A DNA stretch of 64,000 nucleotides, from positions 4,607 through 68,606 of the forward strand of contig JAQVNJ010000015.1 in NCBI GenBank assembly GCA_028703175.1, given 5' to 3'. Each line of letters opens with the position of its first letter. Position 1 is the first letter of the stretch. The translations under genes and the position numbers were made by a program. Shown in pieces: positions 18,403-27,104 of the stretch. Source of the DNA: JAAYCB01 sp012744395 (GTDB lineage Bacteria; Planctomycetota; Planctomycetia; Pirellulales; Thermoguttaceae). The notes under the pieces are model-generated. The model was not told the origin of the DNA. It saw only the letters and a list, made by a program, of their open reading frames with translations, and ran no database searches.

Positions 18403-19464
18403 ATGAAATGTCTGCAGCTTGTTGGGTCATGCGTGCTGTTGATCCTCGCGGCCGGGTTTGCCGACGAGCAAGCCAAGTGCCGGGCCGCCGAGGGGCAACA
18501 GCCCGGTTGGGAAGGGACCTGGGACCGCGAAGGGGTCGCTGCGATGATCCGCAGCCGCCTGGCAACGGTCGATGCCGCCCGGATGGCCGCCGACCTGTTC
18601 TACCTTGCAAGCGATCCCCTCCCCTACCGCAAGCTGAACTTCACGCTGCCGGGCCACGAAAAGAACACCTTGCACGAAGCAGACGATTTCCTGGCCGGCA
18701 AGCTGGAGGGCTGGGGATATCAAGTTCAGCGGGAGGGCGTGAAGGTGCAGGCATATCGCCGCGACACGAGCAAGCCCAAGCAGCACCAGTACTCGCCGCC
18801 GATGCCCGAGGACCCCTGGTACACGGCCTACAATCTGTATGCCGAGAAAAAGGGCGGCTCGCGCCCCGGCGAGATCATCGTCGTCCTCGCCCACAAGGAT
18901 TCGCAGAGCTGGATCGATTCGCCCGGGGCCAACGACAATGCGATCGGCACGGTCGGCGTCCTGGAGACCGCCCGAGTCCTTGCCGAGTATCCATCCGAGC
19001 GGACGATCCGCTTCCTGCTCTGCAACGAAGAGCACACGCCATGGACCAGCGTGACGGCCGCACAGAACGCCAAGTCGCGCGGCGAGAAGATCATCGCGGT
19101 GTTCAATCTCGACGGGATTGGCGTGAAGTCGCCGGAGGAGACGGCCGCCGGCAAACAGACCCTGGTGACCGCCTATACGGAGCCCGCCGGCGAGCGGATT
19201 GCCCGATTGATGGGCGCGGTCAATGACCGCTTCAGGATCGGCCTTGAGCACCGGATCGCCAAGCGGCCGGGGCCCGGCGACGACGACGGCTCGTTCGTCA
19301 AGGCCGGCTATCCGGCGTCGGTGATCAATATCGGCTCCTGGCCCTATGCCGACCCGAATTACCACGGCGAGGGCGATATCCCGGAGCGGACCGACGTACC
19401 GAATGCGGCCAAGACCGTGAAAGCCACCATCGCGGCGGTGCTGACGCTCGATCAAGGGCCTTGA
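18403..19464 (+). CDS. Secreted M28-family (aminopeptidase-like) zinc peptidase
   Basis: This 353-residue protein has a signal peptide followed by an M28 metallopeptidase domain. The zinc-site motifs are LAHKDSQS (family HxDS, here HKDS), GANDNAIGT and the catalytic Glu pair in CNEEHT. The distal ligands lie in NLDGIGV and in NYHGEGDIPERTD near the C-terminus. These enzymes release N-terminal amino acids or act as glutaminyl cyclases. The second Asp of the common GADDNASG motif is Asn-Asp here, but the ligand Asp remains. AAAGGAG precedes the ATG. Confidence 0.88.
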   Translation: MKCLQLVGSCVLLILAAGFADEQAKCRAAEGQQPGWEGTWDREGVAAMIRSRLATVDAARMAADLFYLASDPLPYRKLNFTLPGHEKNTLHEADDFLAGKLEGWGYQVQREGVKVQAYRRDTSKPKQHQYSPPMPEDPWYTAYNLYAEKKGGSRPGEIIVVLAHKDSQSWIDSPGANDNAIGTVGVLETARVLAEYPSERTIRFLLCNEEHTPWTSVTAAQNAKSRGEKIIAVFNLDGIGVKSPEETAAGKQTLVTAYTEPAGERIARLMGAVNDRFRIGLEHRIAKRPGPGDDDGSFVKAGYPASVINIGSWPYADPNYHGEGDIPERTDVPNAAKTVKATIAAVLTLDQGP

Positions 19465-19684
19465 GAGAGGGAACCGGGAGAACGTCCGCCCGCTCCCCGA
19501 AAACGATCGCTCCCCCGCCAGTCGCCGCGGCCCGCGACCGCTCTGGATCAAGTTCCTGTTGCCGCGCGCGGTTCGCGCCGGGGCAAGATTTCCCTTGCCA
19601 GGCGGCCTGGTGTATAACGGGAGCCATGCGCCGGCGGCGAGAAGTTGGCGACACACGAAATCTCGAACCGAGGGAGACTGGAGG

Positions 19685-22600
19685 ATGGCAAGCGCGCATC
19701 GCGAGGATCGATCTCGACGCGGAGGGGCAAGGCGATTCCGCCCGATTGCGGTTGGGGGAGCCTTGGGGCTGGTGCTGGCGTTGGCCGCCTCGGCGAGCGT
19801 CGCTGCCCGGGCGGGCGATTGGCCCACATACCGGCACGACATCGCCCGCAGCGGAGTCACGTCCGAGGAGGTTCGGCCGCCGCTGAGGGAGTGCTGGGTC
19901 TTCCAGCCGGCGCACGCGCCCGAACCGGCCTGGGGACGTCCCAGTCCGCGGCCGGTCGGCGGCTGGTACGGCGCGACGGAGCTTCCCCGAGCCCACTTCG
20001 ACGATGCGTTCCACGTCGCGGTGGCCGGCGGCACGGTCTACTTCGGCTCCTCGGCCGACGGAAAGGTGTACGCGTTGGACGCGGCGACGGGCAAGGAGCG
20101 CTGGAGCGCGCGGACCGGCGGGCCGGTCCGCTTGGCGCCCGCCGTGTGGCGCGACAAGGTGTATGTCGGGTCGGACGACGGGTGTGTCTATTGCCTGCGG
20201 GCCAGCGACGGCAAGCAGCAGTGGAGGTTCCGCGCGGCGCTCGACGAGCGCAAGTTGCTGGGCAGCGGCAAGATGATCTCGCGGTGGCCGATCCGCACCG
20301 GCGTGCTCGTCGACGACGGCGTCGCCTATTTCGGCGGGGGGATTTTTCCCGCCGAGGGCGTGGCGATGTACGCGGTCGGCGCAGAGGACGGGAAGCTGAT
20401 CTGGCGCAACGACACCTGCGGCACGGCCCCCCAGAGCCGAATCTCGCCGCAAGGTTATCTGCTCGCCTCGGCCGATCGGCTCTTTGCCCCGCTGGCGCGG
20501 GTCTCGCCGGCCGCTTTCGATCGCAGAGACGGCCGCCTGCTGTACGAGGCGTACATCGAGCACATCATCGGCGGCGCCCAGGCGACGCTCTCCGGCTCGC
20601 AGCTCTTCACCGGGACGGAGGAGTTGATCGGCTACGACGAGGCGTCGCACCGCTCCCAATCTGCCTGGTTCTGGGGGCATCGGCTGGTGGTCACCCCGGA
20701 GATGTTCTACGTGGCGACGGGGCGCGAGTTGTTCGCCGTCAACCGCGCGACCTATGGGGCCGCCAGCCTGCGCCGCAAGAGATTGCTCGACCGCAAGCGG
20801 CCCCTCACCGGGGACCTCCGGGCGGCCCTCCAGGGGCCGGAATCGCGACGCCGGGAGCTTCAGGCTGAGCTGGACACGCTGAACGAGCAACTCGGCCAGG
20901 CCGAGCAGGAGATGGCCAGCGGCGAGCTCTGGCGGGTCGCCTGCGACTGCGCCGAATCACTCGTCCTGGCCGGCAACGCCGTTTTCGCCGGCGGAGAAGG
21001 AAGCGTCGTCGCCTTCGACGCAGCGTCGGGCGACTCGCCCTGGTCGGCCAAGGTCGGCGGCAAGGCCCGCGGGCTGGCGATTGCCGAGAGCCGGTTGTTC
21101 GTCAGCTCCGATACGGGCGCGATTCACTGCTTCGGTCCCGAGGGCGCTCAGGCCGTCGGGCCGGTCGCGCAGAAAACGGTCGCATCGCCCTTCCCTCCGG
21201 ATCAGCTGACCCCGGTGTTTGAAGCGGCGGCCGAGCGGATCGTCCGCGAGACGGGAATCAAGCGCGGCTACTGCCTGCTGCTCGGTTGCGGCACCGGCCG
21301 GCTGGCACTGGAGCTGGCCAGGCGGACGGAACTGACGATCTGCGGCGCCGATCCCGACGGTGAAAAGGTCGAGGCCGCGCGGCAGGCGCTCGACGCGGCC
21401 GGGCGCTACGGCGCCCGCGTGCACCTCGAGCAGGCCGATCTGGCGAACCTGCCGTTTTCCGACTATTTCGCCAATCTCGTCGTCTCCGAGGAGGCGATTC
21501 TCTCGGGGCGAATGCCGGGCGATGCCACAGAGACCATGCGGATGCTCAAACCGCTTGGCGGCACGATCTTCATCGGCCAGCCGGCCGCGGCCGGCGGCCG
21601 GGCCGAGCGCCTCGAAGCGCAAGCGATCGAGGAGTGGTTGGCCAAGGGGGGGCTCGACGGCGGGCGGATCGTGGAGCAGGACGGAACGTGGCTGGAGCTG
21701 CGCCGCGGGGCGCTGCCCGGCGCTGGGAGCTGGACCCATCAATACGCCAATCCGGGCAACACAACTTGCAGCGACGACGAGCTTGTCCGCTGCCCGCTCG
21801 GATTGTTGTGGTTCGGCGGGCCCGGCCCGACCCAGATGGCCGAGCGCCACCGCCGCGCGGCCGCCCCGCTGGCCACGGCCGGGCGGATCTTCATCCTTGG
21901 CGAGGGTTCGGCCAGCCAGATCGGCGCCGGCGAGAACGCGGTGATGGCTTACGACGCCTACAACGGCCTCAAGCTCTGGGAGCGGGAAATCCACGGCGCG
22001 CTCCGCGTCAGCGTGACCCACGACGCGGGCAACTCGGCGGTCAACGCCGACAGCCTGTTCATCGCCGTCGGCGACCAGTGCCTGCGGCTGGACGCCGCCA
22101 CCGGGCGGACGACGATGACCTACGAAATGCCGCCGGCGACCGATGGCAAAGCCCGCCTCTGGGGCTACGTCGGCGTCGTGGGCGACCTGCTCTACGGCTC
22201 CCGGACCGCGAAGGGGCGGACCGCCGACTGCGTCTTCGCGCTCGATCTGGCCGACGGGCGGCTGCGCTGGAAGCACGAGGGCGGGAGCATCGCCCAGGGG
22301 GCGATCGCGATCGGCGACGGCCGGATGTTCCTCGCCGACGCCGGCGTGACCGATCAGGAACGGCTGGAGACGCTGGCCGAGCGGCTCAAGCAGCGCCGCC
22401 GCTCGGGCGCCGCGGCGAGCGACGATCCGCCCGTGTTTCGGGTCACGGCCCTCGACGCCCTCAGCGGACGGCCCGCATGGGAGAAGACGGTCGAGGTGAC
22501 CGGCGCTGTCGGCGGCGCGTATTGGTGTTCGCTGGGCGCGATCTACAACCGCAACGTGCTCCTCCTGTTCGGGGTGTTTCTCGACGGCCACTACTGGAAG

Positions 22601-24463
22601 CAGTTCTTCGCCGGCGAGTTCGACAAGCGCCGGGTCGTGGCCCTGTCGGGCGAGGACGGCGGCCTGCTCTGGGAGGAACCGATCGGCTACCGCGTGCGCC
22701 CCTTGGTGATCGGCGACACGCTGCACGCCGAACCGTGGGCATACGACCTGCACAGCGGCGAGCAGCAGACGCGGCTCCACCCGGTAACCGGGCAGGAGGA
22801 GGCCTGGCAGTTCGCCCGCCCGGGCCACCACTGCGGCTGCCCGGCGGCCTCGCCCCACACGATGCTCTTCCGCTCCTACACGCTCGGTTGGTACGACCTG
22901 GTGGGCGACTACGGCACGCAGCACTTCGGCTCCCAGCGCCCCGGCTGCTGGATCAATTTCATTCCCGCCAACGGCCTGTTGATGGTGCCCGAGGCCAGCT
23001 CGGGCTGCCTCTGCCCGTTCCCCAACGTCTGCACGCTGGTGTTCAAGAGCAGCCAGGAGAACAAACAATGGGCCTACTTCAGCCAGCCCGGCCCGATGAC
23101 GCCCGTCAAGCGCCTGGGGCTGAATTTCGGCGCTCCCGGCGACCGCAAAGACCGTTCCGGAGCGCTCTGGCTCGGATACCCCAGGCCCGGCGGCTCGCTG
23201 GTACTCCGCTTCGACGTCGGCATGGCCTTTCATCCGGGCGGCGGCTACACGCATCGCAACCCGGCCTCGACGCCGATCGCGGGCGTCGACGAGCCGTGGC
23301 TGTTGGCCTCGGCGGCCCGCGGCCTTCGCCAATCCGTGATTCCGCTGCTGGCCGAAGGCGACGGCACGGCGGAGTACCGCGTGCGCCTGGCCTTCGCCGA
23401 CCCCGACAACGACCAGCCGGGGGCGCGCGTGTTTGACGTCAAGCTCCAGGGCAAGGTCGTGCTCGAGGACTTCGACATCGTCGCGGCCGCCGACGGACGC
23501 GACCGGGCCGTCTTCAAGGAGTTCGGCGGAATCGAGGTCCGCGACAACCTGGTGATCGAGTTGGCGCCGAAAGGCGGCGGGACCGCGCCCGAGCAGGCGC
23601 CCATTTTGCAGGCCGTTGAAATCGTCCGCGAACGGGTCACCAGGCTCGGCTCGACGGTGCCGGACTTCCTTCTCAGCACGCGCGCACCGGAGGCAAGCGG
23701 CGAGTTGCGCCTGGCCAACCTGCGGGAGACTCCGTTTGAAGGGACGCTCGCGCTCGCCGTCCCGGAGGGCTTCGCCGTCGAACCGAGACAGGCAAAGGTC
23801 CGCCTGGCTCCCGGCGAGCGAACGGCGATCGGGCTGGCGGTCGCCCTCCGCGGAGAGGCCGCGGCCGGGAAATACCCGCTTCCGATCAAGCTCGTGGCGG
23901 CCGATGGCTCGGTGGAACTGGAACGGTCCGCCAACCTGGAACACCTCGGCCGCCGCGTCCGCATCGTCCTGACGCCCAGCGAAGACGCGTTCGTCAGCCA
24001 GCGCTACCCGGACAGGAACCAGGGAACCGGCACGACGCTGGTGGTGGACGGAGGCGACGCGAAGATGGGCGACCGCGACCACAGCCTGGCGCTGCTGAAG
24101 TTCCGGCTCGACGTGCCCGGCAAGCCGATCGAGGCCCGGCTCCGGATTCATAATGCGGGCAACCCGACCGGCGACTCGGGCCGGGTTTGCCTGGCCGCAG
24201 GGGCCTGGACCGAAACGGGTGTGACGTACGCGACGCGGCCCAAGGCGTCCAAGGAATTGGCCCGCTTGGGCCGCGTGAGCGAGAACCAGGCGGTCGAAGT
24301 CCCGATCGAGGTCGAGTTGAGCGGCAAGTCCGAGTTGAGCCTGATCATCGACCCGACCAGCACCGATGGGGTGGACTACCTGTCGCGGGAAAGCGCCAAG
24401 CCGCCGGAACTGACGATTGAATACGAGCCGGCCGCCGCTTCGGGCGGGGGGCCTGGTCGGTGA
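19685..24463 (+). CDS. Giant secreted PQQ-propeller / methyltransferase / malectin-like / DNRLRE protein
   Basis: A 1592-residue protein. Signal peptide to about residue 43; first PQQ-like beta-propeller at about 44-500 (GKVYALDAATGKERWSART) containing a coiled-coil insertion at 362-415; class I SAM-methyltransferase-like domain at about 508-665 with motif I LLLGCGTGRLALELA and acidic GADPD; second propeller at about 680-1160; malectin-like domain at about 1168-1318; Ig-like domain to about 1425; and a C-terminal DNRLRE/CBM96-like domain (SEDAFVSQRYPDRNQGTGTT). The start at 19685 follows GAGGGAG. It is probably a cell-surface or periplasmic carbohydrate-associated protein. Domain boundaries are estimates. 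Confidence 0.85.
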   Translation: MASAHREDRSRRGGARRFRPIAVGGALGLVLALAASASVAARAGDWPTYRHDIARSGVTSEEVRPPLRECWVFQPAHAPEPAWGRPSPRPVGGWYGATELPRAHFDDAFHVAVAGGTVYFGSSADGKVYALDAATGKERWSARTGGPVRLAPAVWRDKVYVGSDDGCVYCLRASDGKQQWRFRAALDERKLLGSGKMISRWPIRTGVLVDDGVAYFGGGIFPAEGVAMYAVGAEDGKLIWRNDTCGTAPQSRISPQGYLLASADRLFAPLARVSPAAFDRRDGRLLYEAYIEHIIGGAQATLSGSQLFTGTEELIGYDEASHRSQSAWFWGHRLVVTPEMFYVATGRELFAVNRATYGAASLRRKRLLDRKRPLTGDLRAALQGPESRRRELQAELDTLNEQLGQAEQEMASGELWRVACDCAESLVLAGNAVFAGGEGSVVAFDAASGDSPWSAKVGGKARGLAIAESRLFVSSDTGAIHCFGPEGAQAVGPVAQKTVASPFPPDQLTPVFEAAAERIVRETGIKRGYCLLLGCGTGRLALELARRTELTICGADPDGEKVEAARQALDAAGRYGARVHLEQADLANLPFSDYFANLVVSEEAILSGRMPGDATETMRMLKPLGGTIFIGQPAAAGGRAERLEAQAIEEWLAKGGLDGGRIVEQDGTWLELRRGALPGAGSWTHQYANPGNTTCSDDELVRCPLGLLWFGGPGPTQMAERHRRAAAPLATAGRIFILGEGSASQIGAGENAVMAYDAYNGLKLWEREIHGALRVSVTHDAGNSAVNADSLFIAVGDQCLRLDAATGRTTMTYEMPPATDGKARLWGYVGVVGDLLYGSRTAKGRTADCVFALDLADGRLRWKHEGGSIAQGAIAIGDGRMFLADAGVTDQERLETLAERLKQRRRSGAAASDDPPVFRVTALDALSGRPAWEKTVEVTGAVGGAYWCSLGAIYNRNVLLLFGVFLDGHYWKQFFAGEFDKRRVVALSGEDGGLLWEEPIGYRVRPLVIGDTLHAEPWAYDLHSGEQQTRLHPVTGQEEAWQFARPGHHCGCPAASPHTMLFRSYTLGWYDLVGDYGTQHFGSQRPGCWINFIPANGLLMVPEASSGCLCPFPNVCTLVFKSSQENKQWAYFSQPGPMTPVKRLGLNFGAPGDRKDRSGALWLGYPRPGGSLVLRFDVGMAFHPGGGYTHRNPASTPIAGVDEPWLLASAARGLRQSVIPLLAEGDGTAEYRVRLAFADPDNDQPGARVFDVKLQGKVVLEDFDIVAAADGRDRAVFKEFGGIEVRDNLVIELAPKGGGTAPEQAPILQAVEIVRERVTRLGSTVPDFLLSTRAPEASGELRLANLRETPFEGTLALAVPEGFAVEPRQAKVRLAPGERTAIGLAVALRGEAAAGKYPLPIKLVAADGSVELERSANLEHLGRRVRIVLTPSEDAFVSQRYPDRNQGTGTTLVVDGGDAKMGDRDHSLALLKFRLDVPGKPIEARLRIHNAGNPTGDSGRVCLAAGAWTETGVTYATRPKASKELARLGRVSENQAVEVPIEVELSGKSELSLIIDPTSTDGVDYLSRESAKPPELTIEYEPAAASGGGPGR

Positions 24464-24536
24464 AGTGGAATGCAGGATCATCCCGCGACAGAAGACCTGT
24501 CGCCTTGCGGCGTCTTCTCTAGACAAGGAATTGCCC

Positions 24537-26618
24537 ATGAACACGCAGCGTTGTACCACCCGCCGCGACCTGCTCCACACCGGCGGCGCGCTGGCCGGCC
24601 TGGTGCTGGCCGAGTCGCTCTTGGCCGGCAGGGCCCGGGTCCAGGCCGGGGAGGCGCGCCGGGAGCTCGCGCCGCTGAACCGCTTCCCCCGCATGATCCA
24701 GGAGTACCTCGTCCGCCGCGTCCGCGAGGCCGAGGCGCTTGCGAACAAGGCCCGCGCAGCGCTGAAGACCAAAGCCGACGCGGAAGAGTATGTCGAAAGC
24801 GTCCGCCGGCGGATTGGCGCGTGCTTCGGCCCCGAGCCGGAACGGACGCCGCTGAATCCGCGCGTCACCGGCACCGTCGAGCGGGATGCCTACACGATCG
24901 AGAACGTGCTGTTTGAAAGCCGCCCGGGAATGCTTGTCACGGCCAATCTCTACATCCCCAAGGGGCGGCCTTTCCCTCTGCCGGGCGTCGTGGGCACGTG
25001 CGGCCACTCCGCCAACGGCAAGGCGGAGGCGGCTTACCAGAGCTTCTCGCAGGGGCTCGCCCGGCAGGGCTACGTGGTCTTGATCTTCGACCCGATCGGG
25101 CAGGGCGAGCGGCTGCAATACGTCGACGAGAAGCTCGGCAGCCGGATCGGCGTGGGTGTGCGCGAGCATCTCTACGCGGGCAACCAGCAGCTGCTCGTCG
25201 GCGAGTTTTTCGGCTCCTGGCGGGCGTGGGACGGCATTCGAGCGCTCGACTACCTGCTCACGCGCAAGGAGGTCGATCCCCGGCACATCGGCGTGACGGG
25301 CAACTCGGGCGGCGGCACGATGAGCACCTGGCTGTGCGGTGTCGAGCAGCGCTGGACGATGGCCGCCCCGTCGTGTTTTGTGACCACGTTCCGGCGGAAC
25401 GCGGAGAACGAGCTGCCGGCCGATACCGAGCAATGCCCGCCGCGCGCCCTGGCCCTCGGGCTGGATCACTCCGACTTCCTGGCCGCCCAGGCCCCCGACC
25501 CGGTGATCCTTCTCGGCAAGGAAAAGGACTACTTCGACGCCCGGGGAGTCGAGGAATCGTACCGGCGGCTCAAGCGTCTCTACGCGCTGCTCGGCGCGGA
25601 AGACAAGATCGCCACGTTCTCCGGGCCGACCTACCACGGTTACACCCAAGAGAACCGCGAGGCGATGTATCGCTGGTTCAATCGGGCGACAGGTGTTTCG
25701 GACGCCCAGGCCGAGCCGGAACTGACGATCGAGAAGGACGAGACCCTGGCCTGCACTCCCAAGGGCCAGGTCTCCGAGCTTGGCTCGCGAACCGTGTCGT
25801 CCTTCACCAAGGCAAAAGCCGCGGCGCTCCGCGCGGGCCGCGGAAGGCCGGAGGGGGACGCGTTAGCCAAGAAGGTTGCCGAGGTCTTGAAGCTCCCCGC
25901 GGCCGCCGCGCCCGAGTACCGCATCCTCCGCCCGTTGCGGGGGCGAAACTATCCGAAGCCCCACGCGGCGACGTATGCGATTGAGACCGAGCCGGGCATC
26001 CAGACGCTGGCCACGCTGCTCTGCGATGCCCAGCACCTCAGCCGGCCGCCGCGGCTGGGCAAGCGGGCGGTGCTCTATGTCTCCCACCTCTCGGCCGATG
26101 CGGAGCTCCGCGGCGAACCGCTGATGAAGGAACTGCTTGCCGCGGAGCCGGACCGGCCGCTGGTGGCCTGCGACGTCCGCGGCATCGGCGAGTCGATGCC
26201 CGACACGTGCGGGGAGAACCAGTTCTTCAACCCCTACGGCAGCGACTATTTCGGCGCGGTGCACAGCCTGATGCTCGACGACCCGCTGCCCGCCCAGCGG
26301 ACGCGCGACCTGCTCGGTGTGCTCGAGTGGCTGGCCTCCTATGGCTATGCAGAGGTCCACCTGGCCGCCAAGGGCTGGGGCGCAATCCCCGCCACGTTCG
26401 CCGCGGTCGCCTCGCCGCGCGTGGTCCAGGTGACCCTGAAGAACGCGCTGTCCGCCTATTCGGCGATCGCCGAATCGGAAGACTACGCCTGGCCGGTCTC
26501 GAGTTTCCTGCCCAACGTGCTTGCCCACTTCGACCTGCCGGACTGCTATCGCTGGCTGACGAAGCACAAGCGTCTGCGGCAGATCGCCCCCTGCGGGCCG
26601 AACGACGCGCCGGCGTAG
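24537..26618 (+). CDS. Tat-exported acetylxylan-esterase-like alpha/beta hydrolase, tandem
   Basis: This 693-residue protein has a twin-arginine leader (TTRRDLLHTGGALAG). A first alpha/beta-hydrolase domain at about residues 80-400 has the nucleophile elbow GVTGNSGGGT and a late catalytic-His region GPTYHGYTQENREAM. A second hydrolase-like half at about 460-690 carries VACDVRGIGES, but its elbow reads AAKGWGAIPA with no Ser, so it is probably inactive. AAGGAA precedes the ATG. It lies 73 bp after the giant propeller gene and probably shares its transcript, which suggests polysaccharide deacetylation. Confidence 0.85.
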   Translation: MNTQRCTTRRDLLHTGGALAGLVLAESLLAGRARVQAGEARRELAPLNRFPRMIQEYLVRRVREAEALANKARAALKTKADAEEYVESVRRRIGACFGPEPERTPLNPRVTGTVERDAYTIENVLFESRPGMLVTANLYIPKGRPFPLPGVVGTCGHSANGKAEAAYQSFSQGLARQGYVVLIFDPIGQGERLQYVDEKLGSRIGVGVREHLYAGNQQLLVGEFFGSWRAWDGIRALDYLLTRKEVDPRHIGVTGNSGGGTMSTWLCGVEQRWTMAAPSCFVTTFRRNAENELPADTEQCPPRALALGLDHSDFLAAQAPDPVILLGKEKDYFDARGVEESYRRLKRLYALLGAEDKIATFSGPTYHGYTQENREAMYRWFNRATGVSDAQAEPELTIEKDETLACTPKGQVSELGSRTVSSFTKAKAAALRAGRGRPEGDALAKKVAEVLKLPAAAAPEYRILRPLRGRNYPKPHAATYAIETEPGIQTLATLLCDAQHLSRPPRLGKRAVLYVSHLSADAELRGEPLMKELLAAEPDRPLVACDVRGIGESMPDTCGENQFFNPYGSDYFGAVHSLMLDDPLPAQRTRDLLGVLEWLASYGYAEVHLAAKGWGAIPATFAAVASPRVVQVTLKNALSAYSAIAESEDYAWPVSSFLPNVLAHFDLPDCYRWLTKHKRLRQIAPCGPNDAPA

Positions 26619-26649
26619 CCCGGCGGGCCGGCGCGGCCCTCGGTCCCGG

Positions 26650-26698
26650 TTCCCCAAGCTCCAGACCTTCCCGATTCCCAAGCTCCAGCTTGGGAACC
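26650..26698. repeat. Dispersed palindrome, one partial and one complete copy
   Basis: A left half copy (TTCCCCAAGCTCCAG) lies at 26650-26664. A complete copy, with arms TTCCCAAGCT and AGCTTGGGAA around CC, lies at 26675-26698. Both are in the gap after the esterase gene. Confidence 0.8.
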
Positions 26699-26808
26699 CC
26701 TGCCCGACCCAAGACCAATCGCGACCGCGGCTCGAATCGTCAGCTCGTCGGCCCTCCGATTGCGGCCACCGCGTAAAATTCTCCGCGGCGCCTGCCGGCG
26801 GGGTAGAC

Positions 26809-27063
26809 TAAGTGGTCCATTTCAGAAATGATGTCAGGGTTCCTTCAATGATGTAGGTTGGGCGTTCCCGCCCGACAGAGAACGACGGGCAGGAATGCCC
26901 ATCCTACCAATGAGCTTGCACGATCTTCAATCTCGCCGCACCGCCGGGTTTCCGGTGTTCGTATCGCTCTCGATCGAAATGCTGCAGCGATTGCGCGACA
27001 TCAAAGGAACCGCTCCCGACGGGCGCAAGGAACCTTGACATCATGTCTGAAATGGACCACTAA
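26809..27063. mobile_element. MITE-like element with about 36-bp terminal inverted repeats and TAA duplications
   Basis: The left end begins GTGGTCCATTTCAGAAATG (26812 on). The right end, read in reverse complement from 27060, begins GTGGTCCATTTCAGACATG. About 32 of 35 end bases match. Direct TAA triplets flank it (26809-26811 and 27061-27063). The interior of about 180 bp holds no transposase. It contains a second inverted repeat, 24-bp arms at 26853-26876 and 26884-26907 with four mismatches, and a 42-codon ORF at 26910-27038 of unknown status. The features fit a non-autonomous element. The parent transposon family is not identified. Confidence 0.75.
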
Positions 27064-27104
27064 GGGAGTAGTCCGGTTTGTTCGCTGCGAAGCGGAGGTC
27101 CATC

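Noticed and set aside
20957..24874. A 1305-codon open frame on the minus strand
   Set aside because: It is antisense to the giant propeller protein and esterase, has no motifs and has a biased composition.
26910..27038. 42-codon ORF inside the MITE
   Set aside because: It lacks a ribosome site and a recognisable transposase motif. It is mentioned only as part of the element.
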